A stretch of 47,714 nucleotides of DNA, taken from the NCBI GenBank assembly GCA_937899725.1, contig CALCCA010000124.1:1-47714 (forward strand). Reading direction: 5' to 3'. The notes under the pieces were generated by a model that did no database searches, was not told where the DNA came from, and saw only the letters and a list, made by a program, of their open reading frames with translations. Source of the DNA: an uncultured Halomicronema sp. (GTDB taxonomy: Bacteria; Cyanobacteriota; Cyanobacteriia; Phormidesmidales; Phormidesmidaceae). This document shows, one piece after another, positions 36,158 through 45,515 of this stretch (within the stretch, counting starts at the first letter, position 1; each line of letters begins with the position of its first letter). A program made the translations under genes and the position numbers.

Positions 36158-37394
36158 GTTACGTCAAATTCTTCGAACCGACCTGGTGGCTTGCCGCCAG
36201 AGTACCCTTAGCCTGACCAAGCAGCTGACAACCGCCGAGTTTCGGCAACAGTCTCACCCCGACTTCAGCCCCGTCGGGTGGCACCTGGGTCACATTGCTT
36301 TTACCGAATCGCTGTGGCTGCTGGAGCATCTGAAAGAAGACGCCTGTGCCGAACCGCAGTATCAGACTCTCTTCGCGGCTGACGGTTTGCCCAAGGCCGA
36401 GCGGGAAAATCTGCCCGCTCTAGCGGACATTTTGACCTATCTGCAGACGGTGCGCGATCGCACCCTGACCTATTTAGAAACGGCACCGCTCTACGATCAG
36501 CTGCGGCTCTGGCGGTGGATTTTGCAACATGAGAGCCAACATGCCGAAACGGCCACCTACGTGCTGGCGATGCATCGCTGGCCGTCCCCTGCGGGTGAGA
36601 TTACAGCGGCGGCACCGGTGCGCCCCACCTCACTGAACCCAGCAGTGGACTCCACCAATATGGTGTTGGTTCCGGCGGGCGAAACCATCATGGGTAGCGA
36701 CACCCTGGACGCGATGGACAATGAACGAACCGCCCATGCGGTTACCACCGCCGCCTACTGGATTGATCGCACCCCGGTCACGGTGGCGGCCTATCGCCAG
36801 TTCATCTTGGCCGGGGGCTATCAAAATAGTCAGTGGTGGCAGCCTGACGGGTGGCAGTGGGTGCAGCAAAATCAGCTGCATCAGCCCCGGTATTGGCGGG
36901 ATGAGCCCGGTTTAGAGACGACGCCAGTCTGTGGCGTGAGCTGGTATGAGGCCGATGCCTATGCCTGTTTTGTGGGCAAACGATTGCCGACCGAAGCCGA
37001 ATGGGAGCGGGCCGCTCGTTGGCAGCCCAGCCAGGGAACCGCATCAATGCCCTGGGGAGAGGCCGCGATCGCGGCGTATCACGGTAACTTTGGCGGGCAA
37101 TGGGGCGGGGTCTCGCCCGTCGGCCAGTTTCCGGCGGGGCGGAGCCCGAGTGGCTGCGACGATCTGTTGGGCAACGTGTGGGAATGGACCGACAGCTGGT
37201 TTGAGCCCTATGCCGGATTTACCGCCTACCCCTATCGGGGCTATTCTCAGGCTTATTTTGATCGCACCCACCGAGTCTTGCGCGGCGGCAGCTGGGCCAC
37301 GCGACCTTGGGTGCTGCGCCCCGCCTTTCGCAATTGGTACCAACCGGAAGTGCGCCAGCTGTTTGCTGGGTTTAGATGTGTTTTACGCACATAG
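36105..37394 (+). CDS. egtB: Ergothioneine sulfoxide synthase EgtB
   Basis: A 429-aa non-haem iron enzyme that joins hercynine and a thiol with O2. The N-terminal DinB-like domain supplies iron ligands: H63 (GWHLGHIAFTE) and H142/H146 (HESQHAET). The C-terminal formylglycine-generating-enzyme-like domain includes TPVTVAAYRQF, GNVWEWTDSWF and VLRGGSWATRPW, ending in the usual FRNWY..FAGFR. The GTG at 36105 overlaps egtC by 53 bp; no ATG lies nearby, so translational coupling is likely. Function is well supported by the three-gene context. Confidence 0.93.
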   Translation: MTSSSLPSVTSANLTLAELRQILRTDLVACRQSTLSLTKQLTTAEFRQQSHPDFSPVGWHLGHIAFTESLWLLEHLKEDACAEPQYQTLFAADGLPKAERENLPALADILTYLQTVRDRTLTYLETAPLYDQLRLWRWILQHESQHAETATYVLAMHRWPSPAGEITAAAPVRPTSLNPAVDSTNMVLVPAGETIMGSDTLDAMDNERTAHAVTTAAYWIDRTPVTVAAYRQFILAGGYQNSQWWQPDGWQWVQQNQLHQPRYWRDEPGLETTPVCGVSWYEADAYACFVGKRLPTEAEWERAARWQPSQGTASMPWGEAAIAAYHGNFGGQWGGVSPVGQFPAGRSPSGCDDLLGNVWEWTDSWFEPYAGFTAYPYRGYSQAYFDRTHRVLRGGSWATRPWVLRPAFRNWYQPEVRQLFAGFRCVLRT

Positions 37395-37461
37395 GCATTC
37401 GCCACATCCGATGTCAGAATACACAGGGGTTTAGCCGACCTCTAGTAAATTTTGAGATGCC

Positions 37462-38526
37462 ATGCCAGTTCAATCCCAATTTCCGAGTTCGATGCCCGCT
37501 GCTGATGACAATCGGACTCCATCGCCTCAGTCGCCGGTGCTGTCTCGCGATCGCCTCATGATTGAGTACCGCAATGCCGACGAGACGACAGCGGCGCTGC
37601 CGACCGGCCAAGACGTGACGGTTGGACTTACCCAAACCCCCAAAACGCTGCCCCCTAAGTATTTCTACGACGATCAGGGGTCGCAGCTGTTTGAACAAAT
37701 TACAGACCTGCCGGAATATTATTTGACGCGCACCGAGCGCCAGATTTTGGAAACCTTTGCCGGGGCGATTGCTACTCAGGTGGGCAGCTGCGACCTGGTG
37801 GAATTGGGCAGCGGTAGTGCTAGCAAAACGCGGATTCTTTTTGATGCCTATCAGCGCCAGGGCCAGCCGCTACGCTATGTGCCAGTCGATGTCAGCGGCG
37901 GTATCTTAGAAGAGAGCGCCCGCGCCTTGCTGAGTGACTATGGCACACTGACCATTCACGGGCTGGTGAGCACCTATGAAGCGGCACTCTCGAACCTACC
38001 GGCCACTGACTTGCCCCGGCGTCTGATTGCCTTCATTGGCAGTACGCTAGGCAATTTGTCGCCGCAACAGGCGCAGCAATTTTTTCGGCGGGTGAGTGAG
38101 TCGCTAACTCCCGGCGACTATTTTTTGCTCGGCGTTGATTTACACAAAGACACCGCAACGCTGACCGCTGCTTACAACGATGCTCAGGGCGTCACCGCTA
38201 CCTTCAATTTGAACATGCTGAGTCACCTCAACTGGCGCTTTCAGGGTGATTTTGAGCTGTCGCAATTTCGTCATGTGGCGGTGTATAACGAGGGTGATCG
38301 CCAAATCGAGATGTATATCGAAAGCCTCGTTGACCAAACCGTGACCCTCAAGGCGCTAGGACTCACGGCATCGTTTGCTGCTGGCGAGCGCCTGCTCAGC
38401 GAGATTTCGCGTAAATTTGATCCTGAGCAATTGGCTCAAAGGCTGGCCGCTTTTGAGTTGGACGTGACGGATACCTTCACCGATGAGCACTGTCAGTTTG
38501 CGCTGTTGCTATGTCAAAAGCCGTGA
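37462..38526 (+). CDS. egtD: L-histidine N-alpha-methyltransferase EgtD
   Basis: A 354-aa SAM-dependent methyltransferase that trimethylates histidine to hercynine, the first step of ergothioneine synthesis. The family block PKYFYDDQGSQLFEQI (65-80) with LPEYYLTRTE follows a disordered 40-residue N-terminus; the SAM motif ELGSGSASKT is at 114-123 and FIGSTLGNL further on. It starts 67 bp after egtB, last in the operon. No EgtA or EgtE gene is nearby, so gamma-Glu-Cys supply and C-S lyase activity must come from elsewhere. Confidence 0.94.
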   Translation: MPVQSQFPSSMPAADDNRTPSPQSPVLSRDRLMIEYRNADETTAALPTGQDVTVGLTQTPKTLPPKYFYDDQGSQLFEQITDLPEYYLTRTERQILETFAGAIATQVGSCDLVELGSGSASKTRILFDAYQRQGQPLRYVPVDVSGGILEESARALLSDYGTLTIHGLVSTYEAALSNLPATDLPRRLIAFIGSTLGNLSPQQAQQFFRRVSESLTPGDYFLLGVDLHKDTATLTAAYNDAQGVTATFNLNMLSHLNWRFQGDFELSQFRHVAVYNEGDRQIEMYIESLVDQTVTLKALGLTASFAAGERLLSEISRKFDPEQLAQRLAAFELDVTDTFTDEHCQFALLLCQKP

Positions 38527-38532
38527 TCTGCC

Positions 38533-38572
38533 CATGACCGGCCCTTGAGAATGGGCTGGCCATGATTTTGTT
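38533..38572 (+). terminator. Terminator after egtD
   Basis: CATGACCGGCCC (38533-38544) and GGGCTGGCCATG (38553-38564) pair with one mismatch and one G-T, followed by ATTTTGTT. Starts 6 bases after the egtD stop. Confidence 0.7.
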
Positions 38573-38629
38573 AACGCCTTGCCCTGAGTCGAGTCGTTCA
38601 CGACTTGTCTCCAATGGGCAAGAACCCAT

Positions 38630-38674
38630 CAGCAGTTCCTGAGCAGATTGGGTAAAGCGGCTCAGGAACTGCTG
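38630..38674 (-). terminator. Long hairpin downstream of the cyclophilin gene
   Basis: CAGCAGTTCCTGAGC (38630-38644) and GCTCAGGAACTGCTG (38660-38674) form a perfect 15-bp stem, 12 bases after the minus-strand stop. No T-run; it may end or stabilise the transcript. Confidence 0.6.
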
Positions 38675-38686
38675 GTGACGCGTTGT

Positions 38687-39106
38687 TTAGGCTTCGATTT
38701 TGACGGTGGTGATTTTGTCACCCTGGCTAATCGCATTGACCACATCCATGTCTTCAGTTTTGCCAAAGACCGTGTGCACGCCATCGAGGTGAGGCTGAGC
38801 TTCATGGCAAATGAAGAACTGGCTGCCGCCGGTATCGGGGCCTCGGTGGGCCATCGACAGACTGCCTGCTGCGTGCTTGTTATCGTTGATTTCACACTTG
38901 ATGGTGTAGCCAGGGCCGCCCGTGCCGGTGCCTTTGGGGCAGCCGCCTTGCACCATAAAATTGGGAATGACGCGGTGAAATTTCAAGCCGTTATAAAAGC
39001 CCGCTTCAGACAGGTCGACAAAATTTTTCACCGTATTGGGGGCAGCAGCATCAAATAACTCTAGGGTGATGGTGCCTTTATCGGTTTCCATGATCGCGCG
39101 GGTCAT
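38687..39106 (-). CDS. Peptidyl-prolyl cis-trans isomerase, cyclophilin type
   Basis: A 139-aa single-domain cyclophilin. Active-site blocks: [20 protein letters not shown] and GGSQFFI, with HTVFGK near the C-terminus. No signal peptide, so cytoplasmic PpiB-like; it catalyses proline isomerisation in folding. AAGGAGAG lies 5 bases before the ATG. Slightly shorter than E. coli PpiB but all core blocks are present. Confidence 0.95.
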   Translation of the reverse strand: MTRAIMETDKGTITLELFDAAAPNTVKNFVDLSEAGFYNGLKFHRVIPNFMVQGGCPKGTGTGGPGYTIKCEINDNKHAAGSLSMAHRGPDTGGSQFFICHEAQPHLDGVHTVFGKTEDMDVVNAISQGDKITTVKIEA

Positions 39107-39319
39107 GTGCTCTCCTTAGGTAGCTAATCATCTCAGAGGGCCGTGCCCACGTGGCATCATGGGACCCTGCCGGGATGGATTCAAAAGTGACCTGTTTACT
39201 GTACCGTTTTGCGCGATCGCTCGATCGCCTCCCCAGCGTGAACGGGCTAAACCGATGCGATCTTGACTGAGTGGCTAGATGCCAACTGCGCTCGCTGGGC
39301 GTCATGCTGCCCCAGACGG

Positions 39320-40660
39320 CTAAGTCAGCTGGCTGATATCACTCAAATCAAGGGGGCCAAAATCGTCATCATCGTCGCTGTCGTCTAATAGATCTTCCAG
39401 CGTCATGGCTTCAGGGTCGGCAGGCGTCGCCGTCGGCAACTCGATGGCATCGTCGCCGTCACTGTTGCCGACCAAATCTTCCAGTGTCATGGCCTCAGGG
39501 TCGGCAGGCATCGTCGGGGGCAGCTCGATGGCATCGTCACTGGGGTCTCCATCGCCAAACAGACTCGCCAAATCGGCCGGATCGGAGCCGGGCAACACGG
39601 GTTCAGACGACTCGCTATCAGGCGTGGCGGGGGCGGCGTCTGGCGCGGGCGATCGCGACGCGTCTCGGGCGTGCAACTGTTGGTCAAATTGAGCCTGCAA
39701 CTCCTCACTTTGGCTGGCCAGCTTTTGCTCATATTCCGCCTTCAGGCGCTCTGTCGCAACCTGAATCTGCGCATTGAGTTCGGCTTGGGTATAGTTGCCC
39801 GCCGCGGCCTCTTGAACCACTGCGGGATAGTCGCCAGGCTCCAAGGTCATGGTGGTTTCGTCGCCAGTGCCCATGATTTGACTCGGGGTCGGCACCTCAA
39901 AACTGCCGGTAAACATCGACTCCGTCGTGGGCGGAGAAGGCTGCAAATCGGTTAACGCTTGCTCGCGATCGGTTAACGCTTGCGCTTGCTCGGCCAGGGC
40001 TTGCTCTAACTCGGTCTGACGCTCGGCAAAGGCCTGTTCAGAGGCGGCCAATTGGGCCGTCCACCGCTGTTCAAATTCGGTCTGTAGCTCGGTGCGCGTG
40101 GTTTTAGCATGATCAGCAAGCTGCTTTTCATAGGCTTCTTGCAGCTTTTGGGCGGCTTCTTTGAGCCGCATCTCATATTGTCGTTTGAGCTGTAGCCGGT
40201 CGGGCTGTGCTGAGGGCGCATCCGGTGCGTCAATTGTGGGTTGAATGCGATCGCGACGTGGCGGCATTGCGGCTGCGATCGGTGCGTCCGGCACCGCGTC
40301 GATGCCTGTGGGCACCGTCGTTACTTGGGGCTCCGGTGTGGCTAATGGCTGGCCCTGTTGCAACACGCGAAAGCGGGTTTCGTAGATCTGCTCCATCTCG
40401 ACAGTTTTTTGTGAGAGCTGATCTTGATAGTGCTCAATGGTTTCGGCCAGTTCTTTTTCGTAGTCGCGACGCAGCTGAGCGGTGGCTTCCCGCAGCCGCA
40501 GCTCATGGGATTGTTCAATCTCGGTGAGTCGGCGCTGACTAATTTTGAGTGCCTCAGTCTGTTGGTTCAGCCGCTGCTTAACCAGCGCATAACCCACTAG
40601 AATCCCCACCAAAAAGACGATTAGGAGGGCAATAATAATGCCGATAGTTAATGAATTCAT
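39320..40660 (-). CDS. Membrane-anchored coiled-coil protein with acidic repeat tail
   Basis: A 446-aa protein of unknown function. Residues 4-26 (LTIGIIIALLIVFLVGILVG) form one transmembrane anchor. Long Gln/Glu/Arg-rich coiled coils follow (about 30-105, 155-245 and 295-340), separated by Pro-rich linkers. The last 80 residues are strongly acidic and contain two near-copies of a 29-residue unit with DDAIELP and PADPEAMTLEDL. AGGAG lies 6 bases before the ATG at 40660. It could be an envelope or septum organiser, but nothing in the neighbourhood confirms this. Confidence 0.75.
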   Translation of the reverse strand: MNSLTIGIIIALLIVFLVGILVGYALVKQRLNQQTEALKISQRRLTEIEQSHELRLREATAQLRRDYEKELAETIEHYQDQLSQKTVEMEQIYETRFRVLQQGQPLATPEPQVTTVPTGIDAVPDAPIAAAMPPRRDRIQPTIDAPDAPSAQPDRLQLKRQYEMRLKEAAQKLQEAYEKQLADHAKTTRTELQTEFEQRWTAQLAASEQAFAERQTELEQALAEQAQALTDREQALTDLQPSPPTTESMFTGSFEVPTPSQIMGTGDETTMTLEPGDYPAVVQEAAAGNYTQAELNAQIQVATERLKAEYEQKLASQSEELQAQFDQQLHARDASRSPAPDAAPATPDSESSEPVLPGSDPADLASLFGDGDPSDDAIELPPTMPADPEAMTLEDLVGNSDGDDAIELPTATPADPEAMTLEDLLDDSDDDDDFGPLDLSDISQLT

Positions 40661-41180
40661 AGGGGTCTCCTAAACTGGGGCGCTAAGGGGGTAAAGGCTT
40701 CGTTACGTCGGCACTGCAGCGGCGACTCAAATTAGCTTGCCACCTATGGTAACGAGCAATGTTGAAGTGGACTCATAAAAATGTCAAGACTCAGGCTCAG
40801 GGGCGCAAAAAATGAGCCGGGTTCGGATCAATGTGGCCGCTAACGCCGGCCTGAGCCGATGGCTGCGGCCAGTTAAGGAGAGCGTTGCTGCGCCTAATCC
40901 CCGTCCGATCGGGTGGCTCCCTCGCCGCCTGAATCATCCAGTCTTTAATGAGGGTGGGGCGGCTCGCCCTGGCGCTGAGGACGTGGAGCCCGGACGCGAG
41001 GATGGGAAAATTGCCAGGCGCTGATGGCGATCGCCACGTGGCAGTCAGGGGCGGCAGGCGATCACGGGGAAGTTTTGCGAATTCCTAAGCGCCGATGAAG
41101 CACCTTGTAAAATAGAAACAGTCTTGTAAGTGCAAGTTGAGCGAATTTTTGCCGACATCCGTTTTATGACGATTGACTTT
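40661..41180. other. Intergenic, no gene seen
   Basis: About 500 bp between divergent genes. A plus frame at 40812-41024 has no recognisable domain and Arg-rich composition; I do not call it. Confidence 0.4.
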
Positions 41181-41786
41181 ATGGCCCGCCCGCTGCGACG
41201 CGAGGTTTTGCAGTGGTTAGACCAGGCGGTGCCCGCCAAGCGGCTGCAGCATATTTTGCGCGTCGAAGCCATGGCGATCGCGCTGGCGCAGCAGCACAAT
41301 TTAGCGGTTGACCGGGCGCAGCAGGCCGGGCTGATGCATGACCTGGCTAAATGTTTTACGCCGTCACAGCTCTTGGCCGTGGCTGAGGCCGAAGGCTGGA
41401 CGCTTGACCCCGCTGAAACGGACTGTCCCCATTTACTGCATGCTTCAGTGGGGGCGGTGGTGGCCCGCGATACCTTTGGTGTGACCAACCCGCAGGTGTT
41501 GAATGCGATCGCCCATCACACCTTGGGCAGCCCCGATATGGATGCTCTGGGCTGCGTGGTTTATGTAGCCGATAGCCTAGAGCCCGGACGCGGCGATACG
41601 CCTCAACTGCAGCATCTCCGTCAGCTGAGCTATCGTGATTTATGGGGGGCGACCTATGAGACCTGTGTGGCTTCCTTACAACATCTTTTAGAAAACCGCC
41701 GGCCCGTGCATCCCCGCACTATTCTGACCCATAATTCTCTATTGCCAAGTCATCGCCACCGTAAGGCGGTCAGCTCAGCCGCCTGA
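41181..41786 (+). CDS. yqeK: HD-domain phosphohydrolase YqeK (Ap4A hydrolase type)
   Basis: About 201 aa from the ATG at 41181 (MARPLRREVLQWL); an ATG five codons earlier (41166) is also possible. HD-superfamily metal motif: H in LQHILRVEAMA, HD in GLMHDLAKCF, then HASVGA and AIAHHTLG. YqeK enzymes cleave diadenosine tetraphosphate symmetrically to ADP. It precedes rsfS, a conserved pairing in many bacteria. Confidence 0.9.
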   Translation: MARPLRREVLQWLDQAVPAKRLQHILRVEAMAIALAQQHNLAVDRAQQAGLMHDLAKCFTPSQLLAVAEAEGWTLDPAETDCPHLLHASVGAVVARDTFGVTNPQVLNAIAHHTLGSPDMDALGCVVYVADSLEPGRGDTPQLQHLRQLSYRDLWGATYETCVASLQHLLENRRPVHPRTILTHNSLLPSHRHRKAVSSAA

Positions 41787-41861
41787 TTCCCCCTGACTCG
41801 TTCATTGAGCGATCCCCGTCCGTTTAAAATCCACCGTTGAATTGAGGACCCGCGCCTTCAT

Positions 41862-42290
41862 ATGACAGATCACCAAAATGCTATGACCTCCGTACAGTCC
41901 CTGGCTGAGCAAACGACCGTGACTCCGCCTGCCGAAGATGCGGCGCTAACGCTAGCGCAGGCGATCGCGAGTGCGGCCGACGATCGCAAAGGGGCTGATA
42001 TTCGCATTCTCAAAGTGGTCGAGGTGTCTTATATTGCCGACTACTTCGTCATTGTGACCGGATTTTCTGCCGCGCAGGTGCGGGCCATCTCCAGCAGCAT
42101 GCTAGAGACCGCCGCCGTTAATTTTGACCGCCGGCCGCTGCGCATCGAAGGTCAAACCGAAGGCAGTTGGATTTTGCAAGACTACGGCGAAGTCATCGCC
42201 CACGTTTTTATGCCCGATGAACGCGAATACTACGGTCTCGAAGCCTTTTGGGGACATGCCGAAGCCGTGCCCTTCGATGCCGCCTCCTAA
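41862..42290 (+). CDS. rsfS: Ribosomal silencing factor RsfS
   Basis: A 142-aa Iojap/RsfS-family protein that binds ribosomal protein L14 and blocks 50S-30S joining under poor nutrition. The core from about residue 28 includes ADDRKGADIRILKV, VSYIADYFVIVTGFSAAQVR and DYGEVIAHVFMPDEREYY. The N-terminal 25 residues are a non-conserved extension; a second ATG at codon 8 exists. Followed by a strong terminator hairpin. Confidence 0.95.
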   Translation: MTDHQNAMTSVQSLAEQTTVTPPAEDAALTLAQAIASAADDRKGADIRILKVVEVSYIADYFVIVTGFSAAQVRAISSSMLETAAVNFDRRPLRIEGQTEGSWILQDYGEVIAHVFMPDEREYYGLEAFWGHAEAVPFDAAS

Positions 42291-42313
42291 TCAGCTCTCA
42301 CCCCTCTAACTGC

Positions 42314-42352
42314 AATGAGGCCAACCGATTCACCTGATCGGTTGGCCTCATT
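42314..42352 (+). terminator. Strong terminator hairpin after rsfS
   Basis: AATGAGGCCAACCGAT (42314-42329) and ATCGGTTGGCCTCATT (42337-42352), 16 bp perfect with a 7-base loop. The symmetric A/T base could serve either direction. Confidence 0.75.
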
Positions 42353-42458
42353 GTTGTAAGGCCACGGACACCTCGCGATCGCCCTGATCTCTTGAGAGCA
42401 AATTTGCGGCTGGGGTAGACTGTGCTTAATTAATAATGTTGATTAGGTAGTTTTAACC

Positions 42459-42953
42459 ATGCAGCTAGGGCGATCGCTACGATGGGCTTTGCCACTCAGT
42501 GTTTTGAGTAGTTTGGGCACAGCGGCCCTCGCTACGACGATTGAACTCAGCGTGTTACCGACTACCGCTAATGAGGGCAACTGCCCCGCCTCGCTCATTG
42601 CCCACGAAACGCCGCAGCCCTACTTTGAAGGGGGCTTTGCCCGTGATGGCATGATCAAGCTGGGGGAGGTCGCGACGAATATCCGAGTGTTGGAGTCGGA
42701 TGTATTTAGTGCTACCTGGGTTGGCACACTCAAACCCGAATATCGCAGCTGTGAGGGCTCCGCGATTATCAACAGTATTGATGCGGTGGCCTACGAAGGT
42801 CACTCCTACCTGGCAGTCCATTTCATCAATGGCCAGGCGCGCGCCACGCTGGACATGACCGGGATTCCCGATGCGAATGGCTTCACGTCTAGTCTGATAT
42901 TCAAGGGTCTGCGTCAGGGCAACCCGCGCTGGACTTGGGGCGGCACTGACTAG
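42459..42953 (+). CDS. Small exported protein of unknown function
   Basis: A 164-aa protein with a clear signal peptide (RSLRWALPLSVLSSLGTAALA, cleavage near ALA-T). The mature part of about 138 residues is beta-rich with two Cys (one in GNCPASL, one in RSCEGS) that could form a disulfide. No family recognised. It stands alone, followed by about 1 kb without genes. Confidence 0.75.
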   Translation: MQLGRSLRWALPLSVLSSLGTAALATTIELSVLPTTANEGNCPASLIAHETPQPYFEGGFARDGMIKLGEVATNIRVLESDVFSATWVGTLKPEYRSCEGSAIINSIDAVAYEGHSYLAVHFINGQARATLDMTGIPDANGFTSSLIFKGLRQGNPRWTWGGTD

Positions 42954-44000
42954 GGCCGTTCATGTTGGCGGGGGCGGTCGGTTGACTTTGTATGGGGTCT
43001 CCGATCAGCGCCGAGAATCTCTGGCATCAGCAAAGCATGGCAGAACTTGGTGCCAAGATGAGGCTGCGATCGCCCTGAATCGGCCAGGATGGCCATTAAT
43101 GCTTTTATCTCAAACTTTCAGCGCTTCAATTGTTTGGGCGATGAGGAATTCAGCCCCTTTCTTTGCCCATTCATATGGCTTTACGACTATGGGACACCGC
43201 AAAAAACGTTAATGAAATCTCACTATGCTTGAGTCTATGAGGCCGCGATTTGATCTACTTGTGGCTGATTAATAGCTGGTATTCGCGTGACATCAATTCT
43301 CTGCAAAAAGACTATAAACTGGCTGCTCCTGCTCCTGCCTTTCTGAAGTTGTCAAGATGATATCGGCAGTTCGGTTACTGAGAACTGGTATGCGATCTGA
43401 CGGGCCAATAAGACGCTAATCAAATGCACTAAAGATCGGCTGCTGACCCTGCCGAGCGAGAGATCGGCTGAGCTGCTAATCGATGTTAAGGGCACATTTT
43501 TCTCGTTAGGTCGCATCTAGAAACGCGATCGCGCCGCCACAGATAATGATGATTTACTGCTGCGGGCCTTGCTTAGCCTTGAGAGCAGTGAGCCTCAATG
43601 TTCATGATCAATTGCCTGCCCCGACGATCGCTGCCTGCCCCGACTAACGATTGAACCGCGATTCACGATGGAAGATTTTCCTGCGCGGGACTGAACTTTG
43701 TGCGGCCCATCTGAAAACCGCAATAAAAGAATCATCTTGGCCTTAAAGCTAGGTGCCAAGCCAATTTAGCGGCGATTATCCTGAATAGTCGGCAGTTAAT
43801 CGAGAATATGGCAATCTACAGCTCATTCCGAAAATCCAGGTGACCGTCTGGTTTGAGGTAAGTATAAAAGATTGGCATGGATCTAATAAAGACTTTTATG
43901 GATAGTGGCCTGGAATTATTGAAGTTGTATCTCTATTTACAGTTGTCTTCTGGAAATGAAGGATTAATGAATGCCAACAGGCATTTAGGTGAATCGAAAT
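42954..44000. other. Long intergenic region ahead of the ABC importer
   Basis: About 1 kb, more AT-rich than its surroundings, with no supported gene on either strand. It contains an exact 13-bp direct repeat (listed) and AT-rich stretches after 43800 that probably hold the importer promoter. No known riboswitch class was recognised. Confidence 0.45.
43613..43644 (+). repeat. Exact 13-bp direct repeat, possible operator
   Basis: TGCCTGCCCCGAC occurs at 43613-43625 and 43632-43644, 19 bp apart (about two helical turns), roughly 360 bp before the importer operon. Could be a regulator-binding site; unproven. Confidence 0.3.
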
Positions 44001-45515
44001 ATGCATTATTTTCTGGGTTGGTCTAAGAAAAGAATTGCGACTGGTTTTTTAGCTTCATCTCTCTTTTTTGTAGGAGCTTGTTCGACGACTGAAGTGACTT
44101 CTGAAGGGGAAGAAGTCGCTGCTTCTGGCGGATCTGGAGAGGTGATTCGCATTGCGATCGGCACCCAAGATCAGGTGATTAATACCGCAGTGGGTGGGGC
44201 TGCAGTTCGAGAATTAGAACTGTTGGAGAAGCACCTACCAACTGAAGGAAAATACGAAGGTGTCGAATACGATATTCAGTGGTCGAGCTATACATCTGGG
44301 CCGCCGATTACTAACAAAATGCTGGCTGACCAAATTGATATTGGTCTCATGGGTGACTTTCCGGCAGTCATCAATCTCATCAAGTTTCAGCAAGAAGCAG
44401 AAGACGCCGATTCGATCTTTATTGGCACCCTAGCTTACAGCCCTAACGGCGCTGGCAATGCCGTTGTGGTGCCCAAAGATAGTGACGTCACTTCGCTGGC
44501 GGATCTTGAAGGCGGGACGGTTTCCGTCCCCTTTGGCTCAGCGGCGCATGGCATGGTGCTCAAGGCTTTGAGTGATGCCGGTATTGACCCCGAAACGGAT
44601 GTCAACTTAATTAGTCAGGCGCCTGAGGTGGGGGGCGCGAGTCTGCGGACGGGCCAAATTGATGCGCATGCTGACTTTGTCCCCTTTGGGGAGTTGTTTC
44701 CCTTCCGGGGCTTTGCGAAGAAGATTTTTGACGGGGCCCAAACGGGCGTGCCGACTCTGCACGGCATCACTGTGCGATCGGACTTTGCGGAAGAGCATCC
44801 CGAAATTGTGGTGGCCTATCTGAAGGCCATGCTCGAAGCCAACACCATGTTCCAGGAAGACCCTGAGGGAATTTCTGCCCAAATCGAAGAATGGTCGGGG
44901 ATTGATAAGGAAGTGGTCTATATGTTCTTAGGGCCTTCGGGACTGCAACCCTTGGATCCGACCATTGGTGAAGTGCAGGTCAATGCCCTGAAGAACAGCA
45001 TCGCAACGCTCACCAGCTTGGGCAAAATCGAAGATCCGGTAGACCCCGCAGAAGTCGTTGATTGGATTGATGAAAGCTTCTTGCTGACCGCAATGGAAGA
45101 GATGGGGTTGAACTATGAGGATGTCATTGCCACCGCTGAGGCTTACCAAATTACGGGCGAAGATGCGCTGACCGGAGAAGCGATTGAAGATCCCAAGTTG
45201 GCGGCTCAGTTTTGGGTTCAGGGTGAAGAGACCGTGACGAACTTTGCGTCCATTCCCAACATGGTGAAGGCGCTGACCGCCCTGCAAGCGGAAGGCCAGG
45301 CGGCCGATGTCATGTTTGTGCACGATCGCAACAATGGCTGGAAGCTGTTTGCCGAAAACTCTTACTTCGTCAGCAATGGTGATGAGGTATCCGCCTTTTT
45401 GCTGGAGTCTGATGCCCAAACCTTTGCGACGGAATCCGGCGGCACCATGACTGCGTTCAAAGGGCTGCAGGATATCTATGTGCAGCAGCCGCCCGCTCTC
45501 GTCGGCGCCCTATAG
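44001..45515 (+). CDS. ABC importer substrate-binding lipoprotein with C-terminal NosL-like domain
   Basis: About 504 aa. A lipoprotein signal ends in LFFVGAC (lipobox Cys at residue 27). Residues about 45-380 are a NitT/TauT-type periplasmic binding domain (IRIAIGTQDQ, MLADQIDIGLMGDFPAVI, GSAAHGMVLKAL). The last 120 residues (about 380-500) resemble NosL: ALTGEAI followed by VMFVHDRNNGWKLFAENSYFV and SDAQTFATESGGTMTAF; the Cys metal motif of NosL is missing. Start at the ATG 44001, with AGGTGA upstream; a GTG at 43989 is possible. First gene of the importer. The substrate (sulfonate, nitrate-like, other) is not determinable. Confidence 0.85.
   Translation: MHYFLGWSKKRIATGFLASSLFFVGACSTTEVTSEGEEVAASGGSGEVIRIAIGTQDQVINTAVGGAAVRELELLEKHLPTEGKYEGVEYDIQWSSYTSGPPITNKMLADQIDIGLMGDFPAVINLIKFQQEAEDADSIFIGTLAYSPNGAGNAVVVPKDSDVTSLADLEGGTVSVPFGSAAHGMVLKALSDAGIDPETDVNLISQAPEVGGASLRTGQIDAHADFVPFGELFPFRGFAKKIFDGAQTGVPTLHGITVRSDFAEEHPEIVVAYLKAMLEANTMFQEDPEGISAQIEEWSGIDKEVVYMFLGPSGLQPLDPTIGEVQVNALKNSIATLTSLGKIEDPVDPAEVVDWIDESFLLTAMEEMGLNYEDVIATAEAYQITGEDALTGEAIEDPKLAAQFWVQGEETVTNFASIPNMVKALTALQAEGQAADVMFVHDRNNGWKLFAENSYFVSNGDEVSAFLLESDAQTFATESGGTMTAFKGLQDIYVQQPPALVGAL

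Noticed and set aside
40812-41024. 70-codon plus frame in the gap before yqeK
   Set aside because: No RBS, no domain, Arg-rich; consistent with chance in GC-rich DNA.
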